A stretch of DNA of 6,582 nucleotides from JBPYFK01 sp051984675 (GTDB lineage: Bacteria; Actinomycetota; Actinomycetes; Mycobacteriales; Pseudonocardiaceae), in the NCBI GenBank assembly GCA_051984675.1, contig JBPYFK010000144.1, positions 1-6,582 on the forward strand, given 5' to 3'. Shown here in pieces: positions 1 through 5,592 of this stretch (the first letter of the stretch is position 1; the number at the start of each line of letters is the position of its first letter). The notes under the pieces were generated by a model that worked only from the letters and a program-made list of their open reading frames with translations, was not told the origin of the DNA and did not search any database. The position numbers were made by a program, and so were the translations under genes.

Positions 1-1416
1 ACCGATGATCCGCTTGTGCAGCTCGTCCTCCATGCGGAGCAGACGGGTGGTCTCCTCCTCGGTGAGCTTGAACACCGGGATACCGGTCCAGTTGGCCAGC
101 ACCTCCGCGATCTGCTCATCGTCGACCCGGAGCTGCTCTTCGGGCTCCTGCGGTGATGCGGCCGTGGCCTGGCGGATGCGTAACCGGGCGCCGGCCTCGT
201 CGATCAGGTCGATCGCCTTGTCCGGCAGGTACCGGTCGTTGATGTAGCGGTCCGCCAGGGTCGCGGACACGACCAGCGCCGAGTCCGTGATCGTCACGCG
301 GTGGTGGGTCTCGTAACGGTTCCGCAATCCCCGCAGGATCTGCACGGTCTCCTCGACCGTCGGCTCGGCCACTTGGATGGGCTGGAACCGACGCTCTAGC
401 GCCGGGTCTTTCTCGACATGCTTCCGGTAATCATTGACCGTCGTCGCACCGACGACCTGGATGTCACCGCGCGCCAGCAGCGGCTTGAGCAGGTTGGCCG
501 CATCGAGCGCGCCTTCGGTGGCACCCGTGCCGACCAGCGTGTGGATCTCGTCGAGGAACAGGATGATGTCCCCGCGCGTGGTGATTTCCTTGAGCACCTT
601 CTTCATGCGCTCCTCGAAATCGCCGCGGTAGCGTGCCCCGGCGACCACCGAGCTCAGGTCCAGCGTGTACAACTGCTTGCCCTGCAAGCCTTCCGGGACA
701 TCGCCTGTGGCGATCCCATGAGCCAGCCCCTCGACGACGGCCGTCTTGCCGACGCCGGGCTCACCGATCAGGACCGGATTGTTCTTGGTCCGCCGGGACA
801 GCACGTGCATCGTGCGCTCGATCTCGGGCCTCCGGCCGATGACCGGGTCGAGCTTGCCCGCACGCGCGTTCTGCGTCAGGTTCTGCCCGTACTGATCCAA
901 CAGCCGTGACGAGGGCGGGGTGCCTTCGCCGCGAGCGCCTGCCGCGGCCGGCTCCTTACCCTGGTCGTCGGGCTCCTCCACGCTCGGCAGCTGCAGCAGC
1001 AGCCGGTCGTGCACCGCTCTCGGGGTGGCGCCCAGATTGACCAGCACCTGCACGGCCGCGCCTTCCCTTTCGCGGATGACACCGAGCAGGATGTGCTCGA
1101 CTCCGATGGCTTTGCTTCCGAGCTGCAGCGCTTCGCGCAAGGAAAACTCAAGCACCCGCTTGGCGCGCGGAGTGAACGGGATGTCACCCTCTGGTGCTTC
1201 CGTATCGCCCCGGCCGATCAGGTCCACGATCTGGTTGCGCACGCGCTCAACGGTCACTCCCAGGGGTTCGAGTACTGCGGCCGCTGGCCCCGTGTCCTCG
1301 TGGACCAGTCCCAGCAGGATGTGCTCCGAGCCGATGTAGTTGTGGTTGAGCATTCGGGCCTCTTCCTGAGCCAACACAACCACACGCCTCGCGCGGTCGG
1401 TGAACCTCTCGAACAT
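1..1416 (-). CDS. clpC: ClpC-type AAA+ unfoldase (Clp protease ATP-binding subunit), 3' part beyond the window
   Basis: This encodes the first 472 residues of a class I Clp/Hsp100 ATPase. In the family, such hexamers unfold proteins and feed them to ClpP in the cytoplasm. The start is the ATG at 1416 (MFERFTDRARRVV), with a GGAGG about 8 bases upstream. Two Clp_N repeats occupy about residues 1-145. A short linker leads to LDQYGQNL at 173. The first AAA+ module has Walker A GEPGVGKT at 218-225, Walker B with D289-E290 (FLDEIHT) and an RR pair at 342-343 (LERRFQPI) expected to be the arginine finger. The family phrase FKLTEEE then RMEDELHKRIIG closes the visible part, so the second AAA+ module lies outside. 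Between LRIRQAT and VDDEQIAEVL only about 12 residues occur, where housekeeping actinobacterial ClpC carries a roughly 50-residue UVR/coiled-coil middle domain. It is therefore probably a paralogue rather than the essential ClpC. It is the third gene of a likely operon, 77 bases after the DUF5709 gene. Confidence 0.95.
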   Translation of the reverse strand, partial: MFERFTDRARRVVVLAQEEARMLNHNYIGSEHILLGLVHEDTGPAAAVLEPLGVTVERVRNQIVDLIGRGDTEAPEGDIPFTPRAKRVLEFSLREALQLGSKAIGVEHILLGVIREREGAAVQVLVNLGATPRAVHDRLLLQLPSVEEPDDQGKEPAAAGARGEGTPPSSRLLDQYGQNLTQNARAGKLDPVIGRRPEIERTMHVLSRRTKNNPVLIGEPGVGKTAVVEGLAHGIATGDVPEGLQGKQLYTLDLSSVVAGARYRGDFEERMKKVLKEITTRGDIILFLDEIHTLVGTGATEGALDAANLLKPLLARGDIQVVGATTVNDYRKHVEKDPALERRFQPIQVAEPTVEETVQILRGLRNRYETHHRVTITDSALVVSATLADRYINDRYLPDKAIDLIDEAGARLRIRQATAASPQEPEEQLRVDDEQIAEVLANWTGIPVFKLTEEETTRLLRMEDELHKRIIG

Positions 1417-1493
1417 GGACTCCCCCTCCCGCGTGCCACAACGACCGTCCTCTCACGGCCAGCCAGATCCGTGTCGACCGAGCACCCCGGATT

Positions 1494-1865
1494 TCATGTG
1501 TCCCTCTCGTCTTCGTCGCCTGCCAATCGTTCGTCCGAATACTCGTCCACGCTCTCGTCAACCTCGTGCATGCGGGTTGCCGCCAGCGGCGAAGCGTCGA
1601 CATTGACGCCCGTGGTATCTGGACGCTCTTCGGCTAACCGATCCTCGACGGTCTCGCCTTCGCGTTGGCTTCTGGGAGTCGGCCTGCTCTGGGAGACCTC
1701 CGACCATTCCTCCGGCGGTTCGACGCCTCGCTCCAGCGGATCGCGGTCGAGTTCGTCCTCGTCGAGTCCTTGCGCGGACTGGAGCGTCGCAGGGTCCTCC
1801 GGGTACTCAGATTCTGGCTCTACCTCCTCCGGGGACGGGGTCGAGCCCTCCAAAGGATCAGACAT
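1494..1865 (-). CDS. Acidic DUF5709-family protein
   Basis: This encodes 123 residues, extremely rich in Asp and Glu and poor in hydrophobic residues, so it is probably disordered and soluble. Residues about 34-83 match the DUF5709 pattern as I recall it: a DEDELDRDPLERGVEPPE segment, then Trp54, then EGETVEDRLAEERPD. No enzyme motif, signal peptide or membrane segment is visible, and the family's function is unknown to me. I chose the ATG at 1865 because AGGAGG ends 9 bases upstream; an in-frame start at 1898 has no such support. It lies 65 bases after the DUF2267/PCD-like gene and 77 bases before clpC on the same strand, which suggests co-transcription. A GGGTAA hexamer at the upstream gene's stop codon might add an internal promoter, but its -35 is poor. 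Confidence 0.8.
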   Translation of the reverse strand: MSDPLEGSTPSPEEVEPESEYPEDPATLQSAQGLDEDELDRDPLERGVEPPEEWSEVSQSRPTPRSQREGETVEDRLAEERPDTTGVNVDASPLAATRMHEVDESVDEYSDERLAGDEDERDT

Positions 1866-1930
1866 CGCCTGTGGCCTCCTGGTAAACGCGTCGTCCACAC
1901 TTTGACTCGGCTGCCGGCGAGTTCTTGCGG

Positions 1931-2659
1931 TTACCCGCCGGAACTGACCTGGATCAATGCGGCTTCGATGCCGCGTGCCAGCCGCAGGTCACGCTCCGTC
2001 ACACCGTCCACTGACCGCGTGCGCAGGGTGAATGTCAGACCGTCCGAGGTTTGTTCGACTCCCGCACGGTGGTCGAGCTCGCGCTCGGCACGCTGCACCG
2101 CGTTCAGCAGCGGCCGAACCCGGTCTGAGGGGATGCTGATGCTGCGGGAAAGCTGGTGCGTCTCTCCCACCCACTCCGGCAGGGCCTCCAGTGCTCTGGC
2201 GATCTCATCGAAGGTCAGCGCACGCGGCTGATCCGCAGCCGCGGCGCTTTCCTCTTCCCGCGCCTTCTGCGCGGGTGAGTGGAAGAGCGCTTCCACCTGC
2301 TCTCCCAGCTGCTCCCGGAGCGTGTCACCGAGTCGCGGCTGGGACTCGACCAAGGTGGCCAGCACTGCTTCAACGCACGTGCGAGCCTGTTCGGGCGGGC
2401 GGTCGGTCGCACGGGCCACGTCATTGATGAGTCCTTTCTCGTCGGTGACGCTGCTGGGACCAGCCCGGGCTCGATCCCACTGCACGCTGTTCCGGTCCAG
2501 CGGGGGCAGGGCTTGCGCCAGATGGGAACGCCCGGCGTCATCCAGCCGCGAGGCGACCGCCTCCAACGAGGAGGTCACCACCGTCCCGATCTGCTCGGCA
2601 TCGTCCAGAGCCGCCCGTTGGCCCACGAGTTCGACCAAGTCCTGATGCTGCAGCGTCAT
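1931..2659 (-). CDS. DUF2267 protein fused to a degenerate pterin-4a-carbinolamine-dehydratase-like domain
   Basis: This encodes 242 residues. Residues about 5-126 are helical and fit DUF2267 (two related helical blocks with LALDDAEQ-like and DRPPEQARTCVEAVLATL segments). A charged Ala/Glu-rich linker spans about 127-147. Residues about 148-235 resemble 4a-hydroxytetrahydrobiopterin dehydratase: LTFDEIARALEALPEW, then ELDHRAGVE, then LRTRSVDGVTERDLRLARGIE. In active enzymes the motif is (D/E)HHP plus a later TH; here the second His is Arg198 and the later His is Arg215, with only His197 kept. Catalysis is thus unlikely and the fold may serve binding or dimerisation (inference). The ATG at 2659 has GGAAGG 6 bases upstream; a GTG at 2692 would sit about 2 bases from the predicted transcription start. 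It is the first gene of the likely operon with DUF5709 and clpC. Confidence 0.8.
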   Translation of the reverse strand: MTLQHQDLVELVGQRAALDDAEQIGTVVTSSLEAVASRLDDAGRSHLAQALPPLDRNSVQWDRARAGPSSVTDEKGLINDVARATDRPPEQARTCVEAVLATLVESQPRLGDTLREQLGEQVEALFHSPAQKAREEESAAAADQPRALTFDEIARALEALPEWVGETHQLSRSISIPSDRVRPLLNAVQRAERELDHRAGVEQTSDGLTFTLRTRSVDGVTERDLRLARGIEAALIQVSSGG

Positions 2660-2700
2660 AACAAACCTTCCGAATTGGTCCACAACGTTCACTCACCCGC

Positions 2701-2726
2701 TTACCCGGGCGGGACGCGGACGTAAC
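2701..2726 (-). promoter_or_regulatory. SigB/SigF-type promoter for the DUF2267/PCD-DUF5709-clpC operon
   Basis: Reading the minus strand, GTTA (2723-2726) is followed by 16 bases and GGGTAA (2701-2706). This fits the actinobacterial SigF/SigB pattern (GTTT or GNNT, N14-17, GGGTA). The expected transcription start near 2694 gives a leader of about 35 bases before the ATG at 2659. Assignment rests on motif and placement only. Confidence 0.6.
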
Positions 2727-2982
2727 AGGTCTCTGGCGAGGCGGAGGCGACGCAGGGGTTGTTACCGGAGTGACGTGTCAGCGAAAGAGCCTGCCGTCCG
2801 CACGCGGGAGAACCTCCCAGCGGACCCGGGGGTAGCCGGCGCGCGCTCCATGGAAACCTGGCTGGGTGTGGCCAACGGGGAAAGGTGTGCCCTTTACGGC
2901 GCGCGTATGCAGCAGGCGGCGACGAGCCTGACCAGCGGGCGCTGACGGACCCGTCGCCGCACGGCGGCGCTCTACAGCCGAC
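2727..2982. other. Gene-free block with dense inverted repeats (possible structured RNA)
   Basis: No convincing gene is found on either strand. The block holds a nested hairpin (GTCCGC 2796-2801 with GCGGAC 2820-2825, enclosing GGGAG 2806-2810 with CTCCC 2814-2818 and an AAC loop). A 7-base outer pairing (CGCGCGC 2840-2846 with GCGCGCG 2899-2905) encloses TGGC/GCCA (2859-2862, 2871-2874) and AAAGG/CCTTT (2881-2885, 2891-2895). I do not recognise a known riboswitch or RNA family. It lies between the STAS gene end and the operon promoter, so it could be a 3' region, an independent RNA, or merely GC-rich spacer. Confidence 0.35.
2955..2969 (-). terminator. Possible terminator hairpin after the STAS gene
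   Basis: CGCCGC (2955-2960), loop ACG and GCGGCG (2964-2969) form a strong 6-base stem 13 bases beyond the STAS stop codon. No T-run follows on the minus strand. Such tail-less hairpins are common ends in high-GC actinomycetes, but GC-rich DNA also forms them by chance. Confidence 0.35.
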
Positions 2983-3429
2983 TTACAGCACGGACAAGGC
3001 GGCAGCCACCGGCGCTTCGTGCCCCACCGGGAGTTCCAGGGCCTCGCTGGTGCTGGAGGTGATCTGAAATCGCGGGGTCAACCCGCTGACCTCCAGCGCT
3101 CGACGCACTGGGGTGGAGTCGACGACCAGGAACAAGTCGGTGTCGAGTGATGCGGCGCGCTTGCGGGCCTGGGCCAACAGTTCCAGGCCGTCCACGCTGA
3201 GGAAGTCGACATCGCCCAAGTCCATGACGGCGGTCGCAGCGGTCGCCAGCGCGGGCAGCGCCAGCTTCGCCAACTCGCCCGACGTGGCCGCGTCGACATC
3301 TCCCGTGACGCGGACAACGACGGTGTCAGGGCGCGGGTGCACCACGAAGGCACGCATGCGGCCGGGCGAGCGCGAGGTGCGGTCGTCGGGGGCGGAAGGG
3401 GAAGTGCGGAGGCCGGCGCACATGGTCAC
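2983..3429 (-). CDS. STAS-domain protein (anti-sigma-factor antagonist-like)
   Basis: This encodes about 148 residues: a disordered N-terminal tail (about 1-24), then a STAS domain (about 25-130) with TVVVRVTGDVDAATSGEL, VMDLGDVDFLSVDGLELLA and LFLVVDSTPVRRALEVSGL. In the family, STAS antagonists bind anti-sigma kinases and free a stress sigma factor; phosphorylation of a Ser in the F(I/L)DS(S/T)G loop switches this off. Here the loop reads FLSVDGL: Val79 replaces the usual phosphorylated Ser, Asp80 takes the S/T place, and Ser78 stands one residue earlier. A GTG at 3429 has AGGAGG with 5-base spacing; an ATG at 3423 (11-base spacing) is the alternative. The reading frame stays open upstream to 3999, but that part crosses this ribosome site and is not credited. 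It is divergent from the DUF2188 gene. No partner kinase or sigma gene is in the window. Confidence 0.85.
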   Translation of the reverse strand: MTMCAGLRTSPSAPDDRTSRSPGRMRAFVVHPRPDTVVVRVTGDVDAATSGELAKLALPALATAATAVMDLGDVDFLSVDGLELLAQARKRAASLDTDLFLVVDSTPVRRALEVSGLTPRFQITSSTSEALELPVGHEAPVAAALSVL

Positions 3430-3434
3430 TCGTC

Positions 3435-3440
3435 CCTCCT
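3435..3440 (-). promoter_or_regulatory. Ribosome binding site deciding the STAS start
   Basis: AGGAGG on the minus strand, 5 bases before the GTG at 3429 and 11 before the ATG at 3423. It favours the GTG and argues against the much longer open frame reaching 3999. Confidence 0.6.
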
Positions 3441-3488
3441 GTATTTGGGTGCCGGCCCAGTTCGGGCACGCCGCAGGAAAAGGACGCA

Positions 3489-3502
3489 CTACCGCCGGGT
3501 AG
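3489..3502. repeat. Short perfect inverted repeat upstream of the STAS gene
   Basis: CTACC, loop GCCG, GGTAG. A 5-base stem about 60 bases upstream of the STAS start; it could be an operator or leader hairpin, or chance. Confidence 0.3.
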
Positions 3503-3523
3503 GGCCGGCGAGGTTTAGGCGTA

Positions 3524-3558
3524 GGCGAGACCGAACGTCCTGAACATCTCGTCTCGCC
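3524..3558. repeat. 8-base inverted repeat upstream of the STAS gene
   Basis: GGCGAGAC (3524-3531) and its exact reverse complement GTCTCGCC (3551-3558), 19 bases apart. The spacer contains two GAAC words in direct repeat. It lies about 95-130 bases upstream of the STAS start, in the divergent region shared with the DUF2188 gene, a suitable place for an operator. No regulator is identifiable. Confidence 0.4.
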
Positions 3559-3626
3559 CGACCGTATCAGGCCGGCAAGTGGGGACGGGTCGGTCCGCGT
3601 CAGCAATGGTCTTACGGCAAGCCATC

Positions 3627-3654
3627 GTTTTGGACGTTGCCGATGAGGGGGTAG
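3627..3654 (+). promoter_or_regulatory. Possible SigB/SigF-type promoter of the DUF2188 gene
   Basis: GTTT (3627-3630), 18 bases, GGGTAG (3649-3654). The spacer is one base longer than the usual SigF range. A start of transcription near 3661 would make the mRNA nearly leaderless at the ATG 3664, consistent with the absence of a clear ribosome site. Confidence 0.4.
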
Positions 3655-3663
3655 TCCACCGGT

Positions 3664-3930
3664 ATGACAGTGAGAGGCCAGGGTGCACAGGACGGATGTG
3701 GGTTGGGCACGTGGCAGGTGCACCCGCGTACCGATGGACGTTGGCAGGTGCTTATGCCGGGCGGGACCCGAGCGTGCGCGCCTGCCAGCACCCAGCAGGA
3801 CGCGATCATGGTTGCGATGAGCTTGATGAGGTACGAAGGTGGGGATCTCGTTGTGCACCACCGCGCCCAGGGCACCCGCCCCCATCACTACCACGTCGGT
3901 GAGACCAGCATGCTGACGACCAAGCGTTGA
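3664..3930 (+). CDS. Small DUF2188-like protein
   Basis: This encodes 88 residues. Residues about 15-67 fit the small DUF2188 fold as I recall it: TWQVHPRTDGRWQV (16-29), an STQQDAI helix start (42-48), and EGGDLVVHHR (58-67). The domain usually consists of one beta-alpha-beta unit of 60-75 residues; its function is unknown to me. No signal peptide or membrane segment is seen. The C-terminal stretch is His-rich (HHYH near 78-81). No good ribosome site precedes the ATG; a GTG two codons later has none either, so leaderless translation is the simplest reading. It is divergent from the STAS gene and convergent with the transporter gene. Small size lowers certainty. Confidence 0.6.
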   Translation: MTVRGQGAQDGCGLGTWQVHPRTDGRWQVLMPGGTRACAPASTQQDAIMVAMSLMRYEGGDLVVHHRAQGTRPHHYHVGETSMLTTKR

Positions 3931-4199
3931 GGGCGCCGCCGCAGCCCCCCGACAGCCGCGACGGCGCAATCGACACGCCGGCCAGCCCTTCCGGCGCATC
4001 TAGGAAGCGGCGCTGGGTCCGTCCACAGCCCCGAGGACAGACCCGCAGCTCGCACTTCCTTACTGCCCAGGGTGTTCAGCTGTCCGCACGCGTATGCATT
4101 CCGACGTTGGTATGTGACCACCACCACCGACCAGCCGTCAGGCAGCGGCCAGCTTCGAAGTCCTGGTCACACATCTCTGCGCTGTGCGTTGGTGAGTGT
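3931..4199. other. Convergent intergenic region, no gene seen
   Basis: This separates the ends of the DUF2188 (plus) and transporter (minus) genes. Only weak inverted repeats are seen: GCGCCG 3933-3938 with CGGCGC 3962-3967, and TGTGACCA 4113-4120 with TGGTCACA 4164-4171. Their loops are too long to call terminators. Confidence 0.4.
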
Positions 4200-5075
4200 T
4201 CACTGCCGCTGCTGTGCTCTGCGCTCGCTTCTGTTCGGGTCGAGTAGGTCGGAACGTGCGAGCAGGAACGTCCCGGCGGTGATCAACCCGGCCCCGGCGA
4301 GCGCGCCTACCAGGAACGCTCCGTGACGGCCGTGCTCGCCGAACACCCACAGTCCCCACACCACCGACACCAACGGGTTGGTCAGGGTGAACCCGGGCTG
4401 CGAGGCGACCAGATTGCCGGCGTGCAGGGCATTCTGCAGCAAGAAAAACGATGTCGGCCCCAGGATCGCGACACCGTACGTCTGCCATGCGGTGAAGAGC
4501 CCGCCGCCGTGGCTGACGGTGGCACCGACGCCGGCGATCAGCGCGGAGTTCAACCCGAATGCCGCGCCGGTCGCGGTGCCCAGCATGGCCGCCCGATGCT
4601 CAGCCCGACCGAGGTAGCCGAGCGCGACCAGAGCGGCGATCACGATCAACGTGATGCCCACACCCAACACCCACGCGGTGGTCGGTACGCGAGGATCACC
4701 GCCGACCGGGTCAAGACACTCGACGAACGCTGCCAGGCCGACCGACTGCAATGCGATGGCGAGCCAGTCCCGTTTCGGAATGTTCAGGCCCAGCGCCCGG
4801 GACGCCAGGATCAACGTGAACGGCAGTTCGGTCACCAGCAGCGGCTGCACGAGCGAGATGCGGGACAGTGAGATGGCGACACCGTGCAAGACGAATCCGC
4901 AGACCATGGCGAGGATGCCCAATATCCATACGGGTCGCCGGATCAGGTCGACAATCAGCTCGAGTGAAAAGGCGGCCGACTCGGGTTCTCCGCGCGCGCC
5001 GTGGCGCTGCAACACGGACGCCGTAGCGTTGAGCAACGCCGCGACGATCATCAACGCGACACCAACCACTCCCAC
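4200..5075 (-). CDS. DMT-superfamily (EamA-like) membrane transporter
   Basis: This encodes 291 residues with about nine or ten hydrophobic segments, typical of drug/metabolite-type transporters: an N-terminal segment (VGVALMIVAALLNATASVLQ), segments around residues 50-100, 130-155, 165-190, 195-220 and 235-275, and a basic cytoplasmic tail (SERRAQQRQ). The phrases LNATASVLQRHGA, RRPVWILGILAMVCGFVLHG and SLVQPLLVTELPFTLILASR match the actinobacterial branch of the family I recall. The C-terminal half repeats the pattern (SQPGFTLTNPLVSVVWGLWVFGE), as in EamA duplications. The substrate cannot be read from sequence. The start is the GTG at 5075 with GGGGAA 4 bases upstream; the frame is closed by a stop about 22 bases further up. 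It stands alone on the minus strand, so no operon context hints at the role. Confidence 0.85.
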   Translation of the reverse strand: MGVVGVALMIVAALLNATASVLQRHGARGEPESAAFSLELIVDLIRRPVWILGILAMVCGFVLHGVAISLSRISLVQPLLVTELPFTLILASRALGLNIPKRDWLAIALQSVGLAAFVECLDPVGGDPRVPTTAWVLGVGITLIVIAALVALGYLGRAEHRAAMLGTATGAAFGLNSALIAGVGATVSHGGGLFTAWQTYGVAILGPTSFFLLQNALHAGNLVASQPGFTLTNPLVSVVWGLWVFGEHGRHGAFLVGALAGAGLITAGTFLLARSDLLDPNRSERRAQQRQ

Positions 5076-5212
5076 ACCATTCCCCAGTGGGCAGCATCAC
5101 GCTGATTGACATGCCGTCACACCGGCTCAGCGAATCGCTCGTGCACCATCAGGCGACTGAACCTTGATTGACTTAATCTGGCTGGGGAATTGTCGAGGTT
5201 GCGAGGTCGATC

Positions 5213-5440
5213 ATGTCTGAGCTCGGTAGGAGCAACGGGGCGCCGGCAAGCGAGGGTCGTCCGCTCAGCGCGATCGCCGATCAGCTGGTCCTCTCGTTCT
5301 CTTCGTCGATGCCGGCCCGGCGGGACAATCAAGGGAAACGGCAAAGAGTACTGCGTACGTCGGAGCCAAGCGAAGGTGCGGGCGACGAAGGCACCGTTGA
5401 ATCCGAAGCTGTCGAATGTGATTCAGGTTCTGAGCAGTGA
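5213..5440 (+). CDS. Doubtful small hypothetical ORF, possibly a decayed gene
   Basis: This would encode 75 residues starting MSELGRSNGAPASEGRPLSAIADQ. A GAGGT lies 5 bases before the ATG. The first 37 or so codons have GC-rich third positions as in real genes of this window; from about 5325 this bias is lost and the protein becomes low-complexity, as if a gene had been truncated or frameshifted. The helix LSAIADQLV is faintly like the start of DUF2294/MpsC proteins, but the rest does not support that. I do not recognise it, and it may not be expressed. Confidence 0.25.
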   Translation: MSELGRSNGAPASEGRPLSAIADQLVLSFSSSMPARRDNQGKRQRVLRTSEPSEGAGDEGTVESEAVECDSGSEQ

Positions 5441-5480
5441 GATCCAGTTTATGCCCACCTCCCCGAGGGCCCCACAACGG

Positions 5481-5520
5481 TGTGTGGCCTCAAACGAACG
5501 TGTGTGGCCTCAAACGAATG
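5481..5520 (+). repeat. 20-base tandem duplication upstream of the DUF2267 gene
   Basis: Two adjacent copies, 5481-5500 and 5501-5520, differ at one base (CGAACG against CGAATG at the end); the shared core is GTGTGGCCTCAAACGAA. The end of the second copy supplies the first G of the GGGTAT -10 element, and the GTGT at the junction supplies the -35. The duplication thus lies directly on the promoter. Confidence 0.85.
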
Positions 5521-5525
5521 GGTAT
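5500..5525 (+). promoter_or_regulatory. SigB/SigF-type promoter of the DUF2267 gene
   Basis: GTGT (5500-5503), 16 bases, GGGTAT (5520-5525). It fits the GNNT-N14-16-GGGTAT pattern and has the same 16-base spacing as the promoter at 2701-2726. Transcription from about 5532 would give a leader of about 60 bases. Confidence 0.6.
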
Positions 5526-5580
5526 ATCTGCGGTGGCGGAAAAGACGCTCCAAGTTCGTTGGACTTGTTTGCTCTTGCTC

Positions 5581-5586
5581 AGGAGG
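5581..5586 (+). promoter_or_regulatory. Ribosome binding site fixing the DUF2267 start
   Basis: AGGAGG, 6 bases before the ATG at 5593. A near-perfect match that settles the start. Confidence 0.8.
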
Positions 5587-5592
5587 ATCACG

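Noticed and set aside
418..909. Long plus-strand open frame
   Set aside because: It is antisense to the clearly conserved ClpC coding sequence and has no recognisable protein content.
1009..1905. Plus-strand open frame of 298 codons
   Set aside because: It covers clpC and the DUF5709 gene on the other strand; the Ser-rich product is what acidic codons give when read backwards.
1931..1956. GGGTAA at the stop codon of the DUF2267/PCD gene as an internal promoter
   Set aside because: The -35 position has no good GNNT or GTT match at usual spacing, so it is not called as a promoter.
2790..2906. Known riboswitch (cobalamin, c-di-AMP, c-di-GMP, TPP)
   Set aside because: The conserved core words of these classes, as I know them, are not seen on either strand.
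3430..3999. Upstream extension of the STAS gene to 338 residues
   Set aside because: The extension lacks domain similarity, crosses a strong AGGAGG placed before the GTG at 3429, and overlaps the DUF2188 gene antisense.
4323..4871. Plus-strand open frame
   Set aside because: It is antisense to the transporter gene; the hydrophobic pattern and codon bias belong to the minus strand.
5481..5520. CRISPR-like repeat
   Set aside because: There are only two directly adjacent copies without spacers and no cas genes; it is a simple tandem duplication.
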